Part shown: one piece after another, positions 1 to 8,481 of the stretch | Layout of the letters: every line of letters starts with the position of its first letter | Numbering within the stretch: the first letter of the stretch is position 1 | Assembly: GCA_020636025.1 (NCBI GenBank) | Contig: JACJYQ010000004.1 | Span: 248,001 to 312,000, forward strand | Direction: 5' to 3' | DNA: 64,000 nucleotides | Source of the DNA: Lewinellaceae bacterium | GTDB lineage: Bacteria; Bacteroidota; Bacteroidia; Chitinophagales; Saprospiraceae | Translations under genes and position numbers: made by a program | The notes under the pieces: model-generated | What the model saw: only the letters and a program-made list of their open reading frames with translations | Told to the model about the DNA's origin: nothing | Databases searched by the model: none

Positions 1-321
1 AATGTACATGATGTGATTCAGTTGCCTATGGAGCAACGCAAAAAGAAGAAAAAGAAGAAAAAGAAACGTGACGTTTCCCGCTCAGCTGCTGCTGCTGTTG
101 AAAAGGCTTCACAACAAGATCAAAAACCAAAACAAGGCTCTAACGCTCCTCAAAACAAAACTGAGCGCCGGCCGGATCGTCCTCAGCAAACCCAAAAGCC
201 AAAAGCGGAGCAGACTGACAATACCAACGATCAGGCTAATAAACAGGGCGGAAGAAATCAGAATCGCAGACGCGATAAGCGTCGCTTTAAGGGTAAAGGC
301 CCTGGAAATGACAAAGAATAG
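1..321 (+). CDS. C-terminal fragment of a Lys/Arg-rich basic protein (start upstream of window)
   Basis: The reading frame is open to the left edge, so the true start lies outside the window; a GTG at 13 is the first internal start-like codon but is probably not used. The visible part is about 106 residues: a short LPMEQR segment, nine consecutive Lys, then a hydrophilic Gln/Asn/Lys/Arg tail with no fold visible. Tails like this occur on nucleic-acid-associated proteins. In Bacteroidota the PSP1/RicT family and DEAD-box helicases often end in one, but the diagnostic domain is not in view, so this is a guess. It precedes lpd by 37 bp on the same strand. Confidence 0.6.
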   Translation, partial: NVHDVIQLPMEQRKKKKKKKKKRDVSRSAAAAVEKASQQDQKPKQGSNAPQNKTERRPDRPQQTQKPKAEQTDNTNDQANKQGGRNQNRRRDKRRFKGKGPGNDKE

Positions 322-358
322 GCTTTCAGAAATTGAGTAAAAATACCAGAAGTAATTA

Positions 359-1765
359 ATGAACTACGATGTTACCGTTATCGGGTCGGGCCCGGGAGGA
401 TACGTTGCGGCCATTCGTTGTGCGCAACTAGGATTTAAAACAGCCATCATTGAAAAGTATTCCGTTTTGGGTGGTACCTGCTTAAACGTCGGATGTATTC
501 CTTCCAAAGCACTGCTTGATTCCAGCGAGCATTTTCACAATGCTCAACACACTTTTGAGACACACGGAATACAGCTCAAGGACCTAAAAGCCAACCTGCC
601 CCAGATGATACGGCGCAAAAACGAGGTGGTGACTGAAAACAACAAGGGTGTCGAGTTCCTGATGAAAAAGAACAAGATCGACATCTACTATGGCCATGGA
701 ACCATCGACGGTCCGGGTAAAATAAAAATCCTGGCAGGCAATGACTCGCCTACTGAAATTGAAACGAGTAAAATCATCATTGCCACTGGTTCCAAACCGA
801 TTGTTCCTGCCAATTTTAATTACGATAAAAAAAGAGTGATCACCAGCACGGAAGCGCTGAACATAGAAAAGATCCCACAACGACTGGTTGTTGTGGGTGG
901 AGGTGTGATCGGACTTGAATTAGGCAGTGTTTATGCTCGCCTGGGAACTGAAGTACATGTGGTGGAATTTCTGGACAGAATTATTGCCGGAATGGATGCT
1001 GATTGTAGCCGGGAATTGATGAAAAGCATGAAAAAACTTGGGGTAAGTTTCCATTTGAGGCATATGGTGACTGATGTGAAGGCCACAAAATCAAAAGTCA
1101 ACATAAGCGCCAAAAGCCGTGATGACGAATCCAAAACCATTTCCTGGGACGCGGATTATTGTCTGGTGTCAATAGGTCGTAAGCCATATACTGATCACCT
1201 TGGACTTGAAAAAGTCGGCATCACCCTGGATGAAAAAGGCAGAATCCCTGTAAACGAAAAACTGCAAACCTCATCACCCGACATTTATGCCATCGGAGAT
1301 GTTATTAAAGGACCAATGCTGGCCCATAAAGCAGAAGAAGAAGGTGTTTTTGTAGCGGAAGTATTGGCGGGCCAAAAACCGCATATCCATTACAACCTGA
1401 TTCCTGGAGTGGTATACACCTGGCCGGAAGTGGCCTCTGTTGGCTATACCGAAGAACAATTAAAGGAAATGGGTACACCTTACAAACCGGGGAAATTCCC
1501 ATTCCGCGCACTTGGTCGCGCCCGCGCCAGCATGGATCTGGATGGCATGGTTAAAGTGCTGGTCCATAAAGAAACTGACGAGATTCTGGGTGTACACATT
1601 GTAGGCGCCCGGGCCGCAGACATGATTGCCGAGGCAGTTGCCCTAATGGAGTTCAGGGCCTCTGCAGAAGATGCTGCGCGCATGAGCCATGCACACCCTA
1701 CCTATACAGAAGCCTTTAAAGAAGCTTGTTTGGCAGCCACAGCTAATAGAGCCATTCATGTTTAG
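359..1765 (+). CDS. lpdA: Dihydrolipoyl dehydrogenase (E3)
   Basis: A flavoprotein of 468 residues, normal length for the family. It reoxidises the dihydrolipoyl groups of 2-oxoacid dehydrogenase complexes or the glycine cleavage system, using NAD+. Visible features are the N-terminal FAD-binding GSGPGGYVAA, the redox disulfide GGTCLNVGCIPSK, the NAD-binding VVVGGGVIGLELGS, the FAD-contacting AIGDV and the C-terminal active-site HAHPTYTEAF. No E1 or E2 gene is nearby, so its partner complex is not indicated. The last codons and the TAG stop lie inside a 17-bp perfect stem-loop (1753-1789). Confidence 0.97.
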   Translation: MNYDVTVIGSGPGGYVAAIRCAQLGFKTAIIEKYSVLGGTCLNVGCIPSKALLDSSEHFHNAQHTFETHGIQLKDLKANLPQMIRRKNEVVTENNKGVEFLMKKNKIDIYYGHGTIDGPGKIKILAGNDSPTEIETSKIIIATGSKPIVPANFNYDKKRVITSTEALNIEKIPQRLVVVGGGVIGLELGSVYARLGTEVHVVEFLDRIIAGMDADCSRELMKSMKKLGVSFHLRHMVTDVKATKSKVNISAKSRDDESKTISWDADYCLVSIGRKPYTDHLGLEKVGITLDEKGRIPVNEKLQTSSPDIYAIGDVIKGPMLAHKAEEEGVFVAEVLAGQKPHIHYNLIPGVVYTWPEVASVGYTEEQLKEMGTPYKPGKFPFRALGRARASMDLDGMVKVLVHKETDEILGVHIVGARAADMIAEAVALMEFRASAEDAARMSHAHPTYTEAFKEACLAATANRAIHV

Positions 1766-1789
1766 GGCTAAAAGCCCTAAACATGAATG
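1753..1789. repeat. 17-bp perfect inverted repeat across the lpdA stop codon
   Basis: Positions 1753-1769 and 1773-1789 are exact reverse complements separated by a 3-nt AAA loop. The left arm contains the last three sense codons and the TAG stop of lpdA. No T tract follows on either strand, so it does not look like a standard intrinsic terminator. It may instead be a 3'-end protecting hairpin. Confidence 0.85.
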
Positions 1790-1907
1790 CAGATGGCAAA
1801 TTGCAGATTGCAGATTGAAAAAGTGAAGTAGAACGTAGTGTTTCACTGGTAGAACATTTTCCAGTCCTTCATCAATCTGCATTTTGCATTCTGCATTTTG
1901 CAATCTA
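1786..1907. repeat. Composite intergenic element: word-repeat inverted arms around hairpins
   Basis: The left arm (about 1786-1818) repeats the word TTGCAGA; the right arm (about 1871-1907) carries TCTGCATTTTGCAT words, the imperfect inverse. Between them are two small hairpins: AGTGAA at 1822-1827 pairs with TTCACT at 1842-1847, and ACTGG pairs with CCAGT around 1845-1866. Read on the minus strand, the first hairpin is followed by a short T run, so it could terminate the minus-strand gene at 1915-2466. The same architecture recurs around 29.7, 51.9 and 58.1 kb with different words. Confidence 0.6.
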
Positions 1908-1914
1908 TCCTGTC

Positions 1915-2466
1915 TTATTCTTTTTTCAGAATAGCTCGCTGGAAAACGGAAAATGGAAATGTTTCCACAACCGGAATGTCTTCCTCCTCCGTTTTGGTGC
2001 CACCAGTACTGCTTATTGCTGATTCTTGTCCAGAAATCACTTCGAAAACCATGGTATTTTCATCTGTTTTTTCATAGGTACAGAGAATGCGGCTTTTTTG
2101 CACAGTAAACCAGCATAACAACTTAGGGCCGTACATATAACTTTCCATGATGATGGTATTTTTTTCATCGACTTGCCACAAGCCCTTTTCCGGAGCAACA
2201 GGCACCAACTCATACGGCCGCCAATCCTGTTCTTTCGAACCATAAACCAGTCCAAATGTGAAGCGCCCCTGAGTGGAAGTATCAATTTTATGTATCTCCA
2301 GAGCCATATCAATACTCTGGACCTTGCCTTTTCCATTAAATATTTCCAACGTACCTTTCCAGTCGCCTTGCCAGTTTTGAGGGAAGGTATTTTCCATCTC
2401 CTGTGCAGAGAGCATTCCACTCAGCAGACTGAGCAATAAGATTAATCTGAAGTTTTTAATCATCAT
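1915..2466 (-). CDS. Secreted protein of unknown function, lipocalin-like length and beta pattern
   Basis: 183 residues. The N-terminus has a typical signal peptide: basic MMIKNFR, a Leu-rich core and a cut near LSAQ. Two adjacent Met codons can serve as start; the second (2463) is equally likely. The mature part alternates hydrophobic and polar residues, with a WQGDWKGTLEIFNGKG segment and a central WQVDEKNTIIMESYM strand pattern, suggesting a small beta-barrel. No family is recognised with confidence and no catalytic residues are evident. It faces lpdA convergently and is transcribed away from the DUF4153 gene. Confidence 0.75.
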   Translation of the reverse strand: MMIKNFRLILLLSLLSGMLSAQEMENTFPQNWQGDWKGTLEIFNGKGKVQSIDMALEIHKIDTSTQGRFTFGLVYGSKEQDWRPYELVPVAPEKGLWQVDEKNTIIMESYMYGPKLLCWFTVQKSRILCTYEKTDENTMVFEVISGQESAISSTGGTKTEEEDIPVVETFPFSVFQRAILKKE

Positions 2467-2539
2467 GGATTCTGTGATTAATTCGTGATGCCCGCCAAGT
2501 TAGCGCAAATCAAGTTGATTTAACTCAATTCGTGTTCAA

Positions 2540-4324
2540 ATGAAACTACCAAGTCCAGGATTTCTGTTACAGGCTTTTTTGTCAGCTGTTATTCGCTTTC
2601 CCGCTGCCATGCTTAGTGCATTTGCCGGAGTAATGGCCATGCAAGTAATCATTAACGATTACAATACCCCGGATGAATGGGTTCGAACCATTTTGGTTGC
2701 CTTGATCGGGGTGCCTTTCTTTACTGCCCTGATCGCTTTTGCAGAATCCCGGGACTGGTCGGAGTCCAGAAAGTGGCTGGTTCAGGTGCTTGGGATCCTT
2801 GCCCTGATCGCTTATGGATTTGTGCTTGACCCAACGGGAAGCGGCTTTGAATACAAACAATTGCCGGGATATCTGGCGCTTGTACTGATTGCACATCTTT
2901 TTGTCGCCGTTGCTCCTTACCTGAATAATCTGTCAGTACGTGATTTTTGGGAGTATAACAAGATCCTATTTGCCAACATTGTAATTGGCGCTTGTTTTAC
3001 TTTCATATTGAATAGTGGGCTTAGTTTGGCTATTTTGGCAGTAGATCAGTTGTTTGATTTAAAGATTGATTTCAAGGTTTATCCACGGCTTGCCATTTTC
3101 CTGGCCGGAATCTTCAACACCGCTTATTTTCTCTATCATTTCCCGAATTCTTTTCAATTTAAGCAGAAAGAAAACACCATTGCGGTGGTTTTCAAAAATC
3201 TGTGCAAATACATTCTAATTCCAATAGTTGGACTTTATTTCCTGATTTTATATACCTATTCACTCAAAATCCTGATATCCTGGGACCTGCCTCGGGGCTG
3301 GGTGTCTTCCTTGGTAATTGGTTTTTCAGTAGCCGGAATATTTACCTATTTGCTCAATTTCTACTTACCTGAACTGGAGAAGGCCAAAATCATTCACTTG
3401 TTCAAAAAATGGTTCTGGTGGATATTGTTGCCCATGACTTTACTGCTCTTTGTAGCCATTGGACGCCGAATAAGTGACTATGGAATAACCGAGTTTAGAT
3501 TTCTGGTGGCTGAAACGGGTGTATGGCTGGCCCTGGTTTGTTTGTATTTCATCATTTCCAAAACTGACAACATCAAATTCATTCCCATTTCACTTGGACT
3601 TTTCGCGTTGGCTTATGCCTTTGGACCTTTGAGTGCGCGGTCAGTTTCCCTGAGAAACCAGGTGGGAAGACTTACGGAAAGCCTGAAAGAATCCGGTCGA
3701 TTTGAAAACGGGAAAATGAAACCCGGAACAGCTGCGATGTCGGAAGCATCCATTGAACAATTTAGCGCAGCTCTTTCTTACCTGGATTACAGAAAAAGCC
3801 TGGATGTATTGGACGAGTTTTTGCCTGCACCAATTGACAGCCTGCCCATAGATACCCCAAAGGAGTTTGACTGGAAAACCGAAAAACTCAGAACCTGGCT
3901 AAACATCAGCGACTCTACTTACACAGCAGAAAGAAATTACTATTTTAATATTTCGTCATACTCCAGAAATAAACCAATTGACATTGCTGGTTACAATTCT
4001 TTTGTGAAAGCTGATACTTACGAAAGAAAGGATAAAAGTGGCGAAAATGGATTGTTGATTTCAGAAGATGGTCAGCATTTCGTTCGATATGTAATAACAG
4101 ATGCTGGCGAAGTGACGGACACCATTGATCTCAAACCAATCATTAGCAAATGGATGGAGTTACGCAACGAAAATTACTATCTCGAACTGAAAGGTGAAAA
4201 TCAGCTGGATACTATAAAAATCAGGTCAGGAAATATGCTCATGGTTACTGAAAATTGTTCCATCCATATTGATAAAGACGGTTCCAAAATTACAAGCTGG
4301 AACGGATACCTGTTTATGAAATAA
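2540..4324 (+). CDS. DUF4153 family integral membrane protein
   Basis: 594 residues. About ten to twelve hydrophobic helices fill residues 1-370 (for example the stretches around ANIVIGACFTFILNSGLSL and YPRLAIFLAGIFNTAYFLY). A soluble C-terminal domain of about 220 residues follows, starting after SLRNQVGRLTESLKESGRF and rich in Lys and Tyr. This matches the DUF4153 layout common in Bacteroidota and Firmicutes; the molecular function of the family is unknown. It is divergent from the gene at 1915-2466 and convergent with the glycosyltransferase 16 bp downstream. Confidence 0.85.
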   Translation: MKLPSPGFLLQAFLSAVIRFPAAMLSAFAGVMAMQVIINDYNTPDEWVRTILVALIGVPFFTALIAFAESRDWSESRKWLVQVLGILALIAYGFVLDPTGSGFEYKQLPGYLALVLIAHLFVAVAPYLNNLSVRDFWEYNKILFANIVIGACFTFILNSGLSLAILAVDQLFDLKIDFKVYPRLAIFLAGIFNTAYFLYHFPNSFQFKQKENTIAVVFKNLCKYILIPIVGLYFLILYTYSLKILISWDLPRGWVSSLVIGFSVAGIFTYLLNFYLPELEKAKIIHLFKKWFWWILLPMTLLLFVAIGRRISDYGITEFRFLVAETGVWLALVCLYFIISKTDNIKFIPISLGLFALAYAFGPLSARSVSLRNQVGRLTESLKESGRFENGKMKPGTAAMSEASIEQFSAALSYLDYRKSLDVLDEFLPAPIDSLPIDTPKEFDWKTEKLRTWLNISDSTYTAERNYYFNISSYSRNKPIDIAGYNSFVKADTYERKDKSGENGLLISEDGQHFVRYVITDAGEVTDTIDLKPIISKWMELRNENYYLELKGENQLDTIKIRSGNMLMVTENCSIHIDKDGSKITSWNGYLFMK

Positions 4325-4340
4325 CCAAGGTCGTTAGGCT

Positions 4341-5516
4341 TCAAAATTTGACCTGTTGACCTTTCCAATCGTAGGAACGTTTGACCAAAGAAGCCAGGCC
4401 CGTAGAGGAGATATAAAACGTGTGCATGAAGAAGGAAGGTAAAAACCAATGCAACAGCTCTTTCCGGTCAAAGAATTGACACACTTCTCGTAGAAATATC
4501 CAGTCGGAAATTAGCTTGAATGAAAGTTGAAGGGCCAGTATTTTCCATGATATAGTACCAGTTCCAACCAAAATCGCTGCAATAAAAACACTGGTGCAGA
4601 AAAACCATACTGCCAACAAGATCAGGCGCATGGGCCAATCAGGCATGGCTGCATTTTTAGTACCCCAACGCAATCGTTGATGCCAAAACGCCTGAAATGT
4701 TGCTTTTGCTTCTGTGCTTACAATTGCCGATTGACTTTTCAAAAAGTGCGCTGATCCTGGCCATTTTGTATGCATTTTATGCAACAAAAACATATCGTCG
4801 CCTGATGGAATCTGCCGGTTACCGGCGTATCCTCCAACTTCCTCGAAAGCGGATTTCCAATAAGCGAGATTGGCACCGTTCCCCATGCTGTGCAAACCCA
4901 GGGCATACCCACTTGCTGTAATGCCCATTAACCCAAGGATATCCAGCGATTGGAACCATTGTAATAAGTTTTTTTCGTTGTGGTATAAAACCGGAGCACT
5001 TAAAATCCGGACCTCAGGGTTTCTCGTAAAATAGGAAGTGATCGTTTTCAACCAGTTCTTGGGAACCATACAATCTGCATCAGTACATACTATCAGGTCT
5101 CCGGTTGCTCTTTCAATGGCACTTTCAATCGCAAGTTTTTTATTAGCAGAAAACCTCTTGCCAGCATCTTCGATTTCATTTAGCCTAATCAACTGACAAT
5201 CAATCCTACCCCCTACTCTTTCAGTTTGATGCTGAAGAAATGAATTGGCTAATTCATACGTTTGGTCATCAGAAAAATCATCCACTAAAATTAACTGCAT
5301 CAGATCGTTGTCGTACGAACAGTTCAAAATTGAGGCCAGGCAGTTCATTATGTGATCCGCTTCATTTCTGGCAGCCACCACGATGCTAACACGAATTTGA
5401 TCTTCCACTACTTCAGGTAAAACAAACTCAGAGGAGGATTTCCAGCCATACCAATACATGACCATTAGCCCCACATAAACGAATGCTAGAAAGATCAATA
5501 CAAATTCTATAGCCAT
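4341..5516 (-). CDS. Membrane glycosyltransferase, GT2 family
   Basis: 391 residues. An N-terminal membrane anchor (FVLIFLAFVYVGLMVMYWYG) precedes a GT-A catalytic domain with VSIVVAARNEADHI, LVDDFSDD, the CTDADC DxD-type site, SGDDMFL and the QRLRW acceptor motif, then two to three C-terminal hydrophobic helices. The enzyme should use a nucleotide-sugar at the cytoplasmic membrane face. The order of motifs is that of processive-type GT2 enzymes such as hyaluronan or cellulose synthases, but the short length and missing neighbours leave the product unknown. The acceptor could be a lipid or a polysaccharide. Confidence 0.88.
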   Translation of the reverse strand: MAIEFVLIFLAFVYVGLMVMYWYGWKSSSEFVLPEVVEDQIRVSIVVAARNEADHIMNCLASILNCSYDNDLMQLILVDDFSDDQTYELANSFLQHQTERVGGRIDCQLIRLNEIEDAGKRFSANKKLAIESAIERATGDLIVCTDADCMVPKNWLKTITSYFTRNPEVRILSAPVLYHNEKNLLQWFQSLDILGLMGITASGYALGLHSMGNGANLAYWKSAFEEVGGYAGNRQIPSGDDMFLLHKMHTKWPGSAHFLKSQSAIVSTEAKATFQAFWHQRLRWGTKNAAMPDWPMRLILLAVWFFCTSVFIAAILVGTGTISWKILALQLSFKLISDWIFLREVCQFFDRKELLHWFLPSFFMHTFYISSTGLASLVKRSYDWKGQQVKF

Positions 5517-5623
5517 AGACCATTATTCTCCTGACAAGCCTTTCTTTGTTTTAAAATCAACATGGCAATCATTTTAATCGCTGTTTAATTCGCCAATCTA
5601 AGGATAAGTCTGACAAGCCTTTA

Positions 5624-5631
5624 TACTTTTG
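5624..5631 (+). promoter_or_regulatory. Candidate Bacteroidota -7 box for the PBP1A gene
   Basis: TACTTTTG fits the TAnnTTTG consensus of the Bacteroidota primary sigma factor and lies 31 nt before the chosen start codon. No TTG lies at the usual upstream spacing, so support is moderate. Confidence 0.4.
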
Positions 5632-5662
5632 TGACACCAAATACCATTTAAACAAACAATCT

Positions 5663-8287
5663 ATGGAACCGCAGCATCTTATATCCATGAAGGCATCTAT
5701 GCAGAAAAAACGAATGCCTTTGTACCGTTCGATCATACGCTGGACCTGGCGTCTGATGCTGGGAGGTGTCATTGCCTGCTTAGCCCTGTTTCTAAGCATA
5801 AATTACTCAGCCATCCCTTCCTTCCGGGAATTGGAAGACCCTGCATCGGCCGAGGCCAGTGAAGTAATGGCCAACAACAATACTGTTCTTGGACGGTATT
5901 TTATCGAAAACCGCGTTCCCATTGCCTACGAAGATATCAATCCACATTTGGTTTCAGCACTGATCGCTACCGAAGACGAACGTTTCCGTTCGCATTGCGG
6001 CATTGATGCCAGAGCCGTGCTCAGGGTTGTAGTGCGTACGGTACTCATGGCCGATCAAAGCGGCGGCGGCGGAAGCACCATTACCCAGCAGCTGGCCAAA
6101 ATGTTGTATTCGGACCGTGATTTTGAGGGATTGGGAAAATTTCAACGCACCCTCAAGTTGATTTACATGAAACTTAGGGAGTGGATTACTGCGGTAAAAC
6201 TCGAACGCGCTTACACCAAGGAGGAGATCATTTCTATGTATCTCAACCAGTTCAATTTTATCAATAACGCTTACGGAATACATGCGGCAGCTGAAGTGTA
6301 TTTTGGAAAGGACCAGTCAAAGCTGAAAATTGAAGAAGCTGCGATGCTTATCGGCATGCTTAAAAACCCTTCTTATTTCAATCCCAACCGCCATCCTGAC
6401 CGCAGTGTCCGTCGCCGGTGGATTGTATTGTCGCAAATGCAGCGAAATAATACCATTACTGAAGCCCAGTACGACAGTTTGAAAGTACTCCCACTTGGAT
6501 TGAATTTTAAACCCGTCACCTTTACCGACGACAAGGCCCCTTATTTATGCGATAATCTGGAACGAGAAGTTTCCAGGCTTCTCGACCAGCCGGAAGCGCG
6601 CAAGCCCGATGGTTCCCGATACAATCTGTACCGCGATGGTTTGAAAATTTATACTACAGTTGATCCGGTTTTTCAGCAGCACGCCGAAGAAGCCATGATA
6701 GAGCACATGAGGAAAACCCAAAAACGGTTTTTCCAGGTTTGGAGCAAACGAGATCCCTGGAGATACAAATCAGGTGGCGCAACTGACGACGAGATTAAAT
6801 TCAGACTTGAAACCCTTTGGACCCAAATGCGAAAGGGTGAAAGATTCGAAAGTAGCTGGCCAAAATATATGGACGATCTGGTGGAAGAGGTTAAAAGCAG
6901 CTACGATTTCGAGTTAAGGGACATTGATATAGAACGGATGCTCAGGGAAGAAAAGAAAAAAGGCAGCATTCGCAATGAAGTTACAACGGATCAGGCTGTG
7001 GCCTACCGGAAGATCATGACGGGTAAGCTTTGGTCAAAAATCAAAACCCAGTACATGGCGCTGAGAGCCACTTTGCAAAAGGAATATGACAAAAAGCGCA
7101 AAATGAAGGTGTTTACCTGGGATAACAGCAAGTTTGAAAAGGACACCATGATGTCGCCTATGGACAGCCTTCGATATCACCGGATGTTCCTGCAGACCGG
7201 TATGCTGGCAGTGGATCCTACCACCAGCGAGATCAAAGCCTGGGTAGGCGGGATCAATTTCAAGTATTTCCAGTACGATCACGTACAATCGCAAAGGCAA
7301 GTCGGCTCCACCTTCAAGCCATTTGTGTATGCCACTGCCATTGCCCAGCAGCATATAAGTCCATGTTTTGAGGTATACGACCAGCCGGTTACCATTCCGG
7401 GGCGCTACATGAACTTCAAGAATTTAAATGATTGGACGCCTAGCAATTCAACAGGAACTTATTCTGGAGTAAGGCTCAACTTAAAAGAAGCCCTCAAAAA
7501 CTCCGTGAACTCTGTCAGCGCATTTCTGATGAAACAACTCGGTGATACCGAGCCTGTTAGAGGACAATGCAATAACATGGGCATTGACTCCTCCAGACAA
7601 TCCAATGGCCGGTATTACATTCAACCAGGATCACCGGCGATCTGTCTCGGAGCTGCTGATCTTACGGTTATGCAAATGACCGGAGCTTATTCGGCTTTTG
7701 CCAACAAAGGCATGTACGGTACACCCTATGTAATCAGGAGGATCGAAGACAAGAATGGGCGCGTGTTGTACAGATCTATTCAGGAAGAAAAATTTGCCTT
7801 GCCCGAAAATGCCAATTGGGTCATGGTGGAAATGCTAAAGTACAATGTGAGGGGCGCTCCGGGTGTTCGTGAACTCAAAAGCGAGGTGGGTGGCAAAACG
7901 GGTACAACCAATGACTACACCGATGGCTGGTTTATGGGCATTACGCCACGACTGGTTGTTGGCACCTGGGTAGGAGGAGAAGACCGCTGGATCCGTTTTT
8001 TAAGTCTGTCAGATGGTCAGGGCGCCAGAATGGCTCGTCCTATTTTTGCCGGGTTTATTAACCGATTAGAAAAAGACCCGGATTCGGGATATGATTTCAA
8101 TGCCCGGTTTATCAAACCTGAGGGAGACCTGGGTATAGAGACTAACTGCGCCGCTTATGAAAGCAAATTGGGTGAAGTTGGGGATGAGGAAGATTTCTCG
8201 CCGGATATATACAATGACGAGATCGACACCTCATTGCCGGAAGGTGATAAGAAACCCGACGACTCATTTGGTGATGAAAATAATTAG
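5663..8287 (+). CDS. Class A penicillin-binding protein 1A (transglycosylase/transpeptidase)
   Basis: 874 residues, inner-membrane anchored by a helix near residues 31-47. The GT51 glycosyltransferase domain shows IATEDERF (catalytic Glu104) and GGGSTITQQLAK. The transpeptidase domain shows the nucleophile in GSTFK (Ser549, Lys552), SVN after EALKN, and KTGTTN at 745-750. It polymerises and crosslinks peptidoglycan. A charged linker of about 140 residues (about 350-490), rich in Lys, Arg and Glu, separates the catalytic domains. The C-terminus ends in an acidic Asp/Glu tail. ATG codons at 5687 and 5699 are alternative starts. murA follows on the same strand. Confidence 0.95.
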   Translation: MEPQHLISMKASMQKKRMPLYRSIIRWTWRLMLGGVIACLALFLSINYSAIPSFRELEDPASAEASEVMANNNTVLGRYFIENRVPIAYEDINPHLVSALIATEDERFRSHCGIDARAVLRVVVRTVLMADQSGGGGSTITQQLAKMLYSDRDFEGLGKFQRTLKLIYMKLREWITAVKLERAYTKEEIISMYLNQFNFINNAYGIHAAAEVYFGKDQSKLKIEEAAMLIGMLKNPSYFNPNRHPDRSVRRRWIVLSQMQRNNTITEAQYDSLKVLPLGLNFKPVTFTDDKAPYLCDNLEREVSRLLDQPEARKPDGSRYNLYRDGLKIYTTVDPVFQQHAEEAMIEHMRKTQKRFFQVWSKRDPWRYKSGGATDDEIKFRLETLWTQMRKGERFESSWPKYMDDLVEEVKSSYDFELRDIDIERMLREEKKKGSIRNEVTTDQAVAYRKIMTGKLWSKIKTQYMALRATLQKEYDKKRKMKVFTWDNSKFEKDTMMSPMDSLRYHRMFLQTGMLAVDPTTSEIKAWVGGINFKYFQYDHVQSQRQVGSTFKPFVYATAIAQQHISPCFEVYDQPVTIPGRYMNFKNLNDWTPSNSTGTYSGVRLNLKEALKNSVNSVSAFLMKQLGDTEPVRGQCNNMGIDSSRQSNGRYYIQPGSPAICLGAADLTVMQMTGAYSAFANKGMYGTPYVIRRIEDKNGRVLYRSIQEEKFALPENANWVMVEMLKYNVRGAPGVRELKSEVGGKTGTTNDYTDGWFMGITPRLVVGTWVGGEDRWIRFLSLSDGQGARMARPIFAGFINRLEKDPDSGYDFNARFIKPEGDLGIETNCAAYESKLGEVGDEEDFSPDIYNDEIDTSLPEGDKKPDDSFGDENN

Positions 8288-8296
8288 GGTGGGTTT

Positions 8297-8336
8297 GAAT
8301 TTCGATATTCGATTTGTTCGATTTCCGATTTCCGAA
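8297..8336. repeat. Short tandem word repeat (TTCGAT / TTTCCGA type)
   Basis: Just after the PBP1A stop, words of the form TTCGATATTCGATT, GTTCGATT and TCCGATTTCCGAA follow one another with small changes. They resemble the words of the 72-bp palindrome at 27061-27132 (ATCCGATATCCGAAATCC), but only a single arm is present here. Confidence 0.5.
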
Positions 8337-8437
8337 TGGATTTTAAATTTAAAAGGTATGGCAGTTGAATAAAAAACGGATTACCCCAAGAGTGCAAAAT
8401 CAACCTAGAATCAGCCCCAATGTGCAGCCCGAAAAAG

Positions 8438-8475
8438 TCAAATCAAGTAAATCATACAAATCAAATAAATCAAGG
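8438..8475 (+). repeat. AAATCA-type tandem repeat in front of murA
   Basis: Four to five imperfect copies of AAATCA(A/T) with short spacers end in ATAAATCAAGGTAA seven bases before the murA ATG. The same 14-mer ends a similar run at about 39151-39190. The AAGG may act as a weak ribosome binding site, although Bacteroidota genes often lack one. Confidence 0.5.
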
Positions 8476-8481
8476 TAATAG

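Noticed and set aside
1..321. Firm naming of the partial Lys-rich gene
   Set aside because: Only the disordered tail is visible; PSP1/RicT or helicase labels would be guesses.
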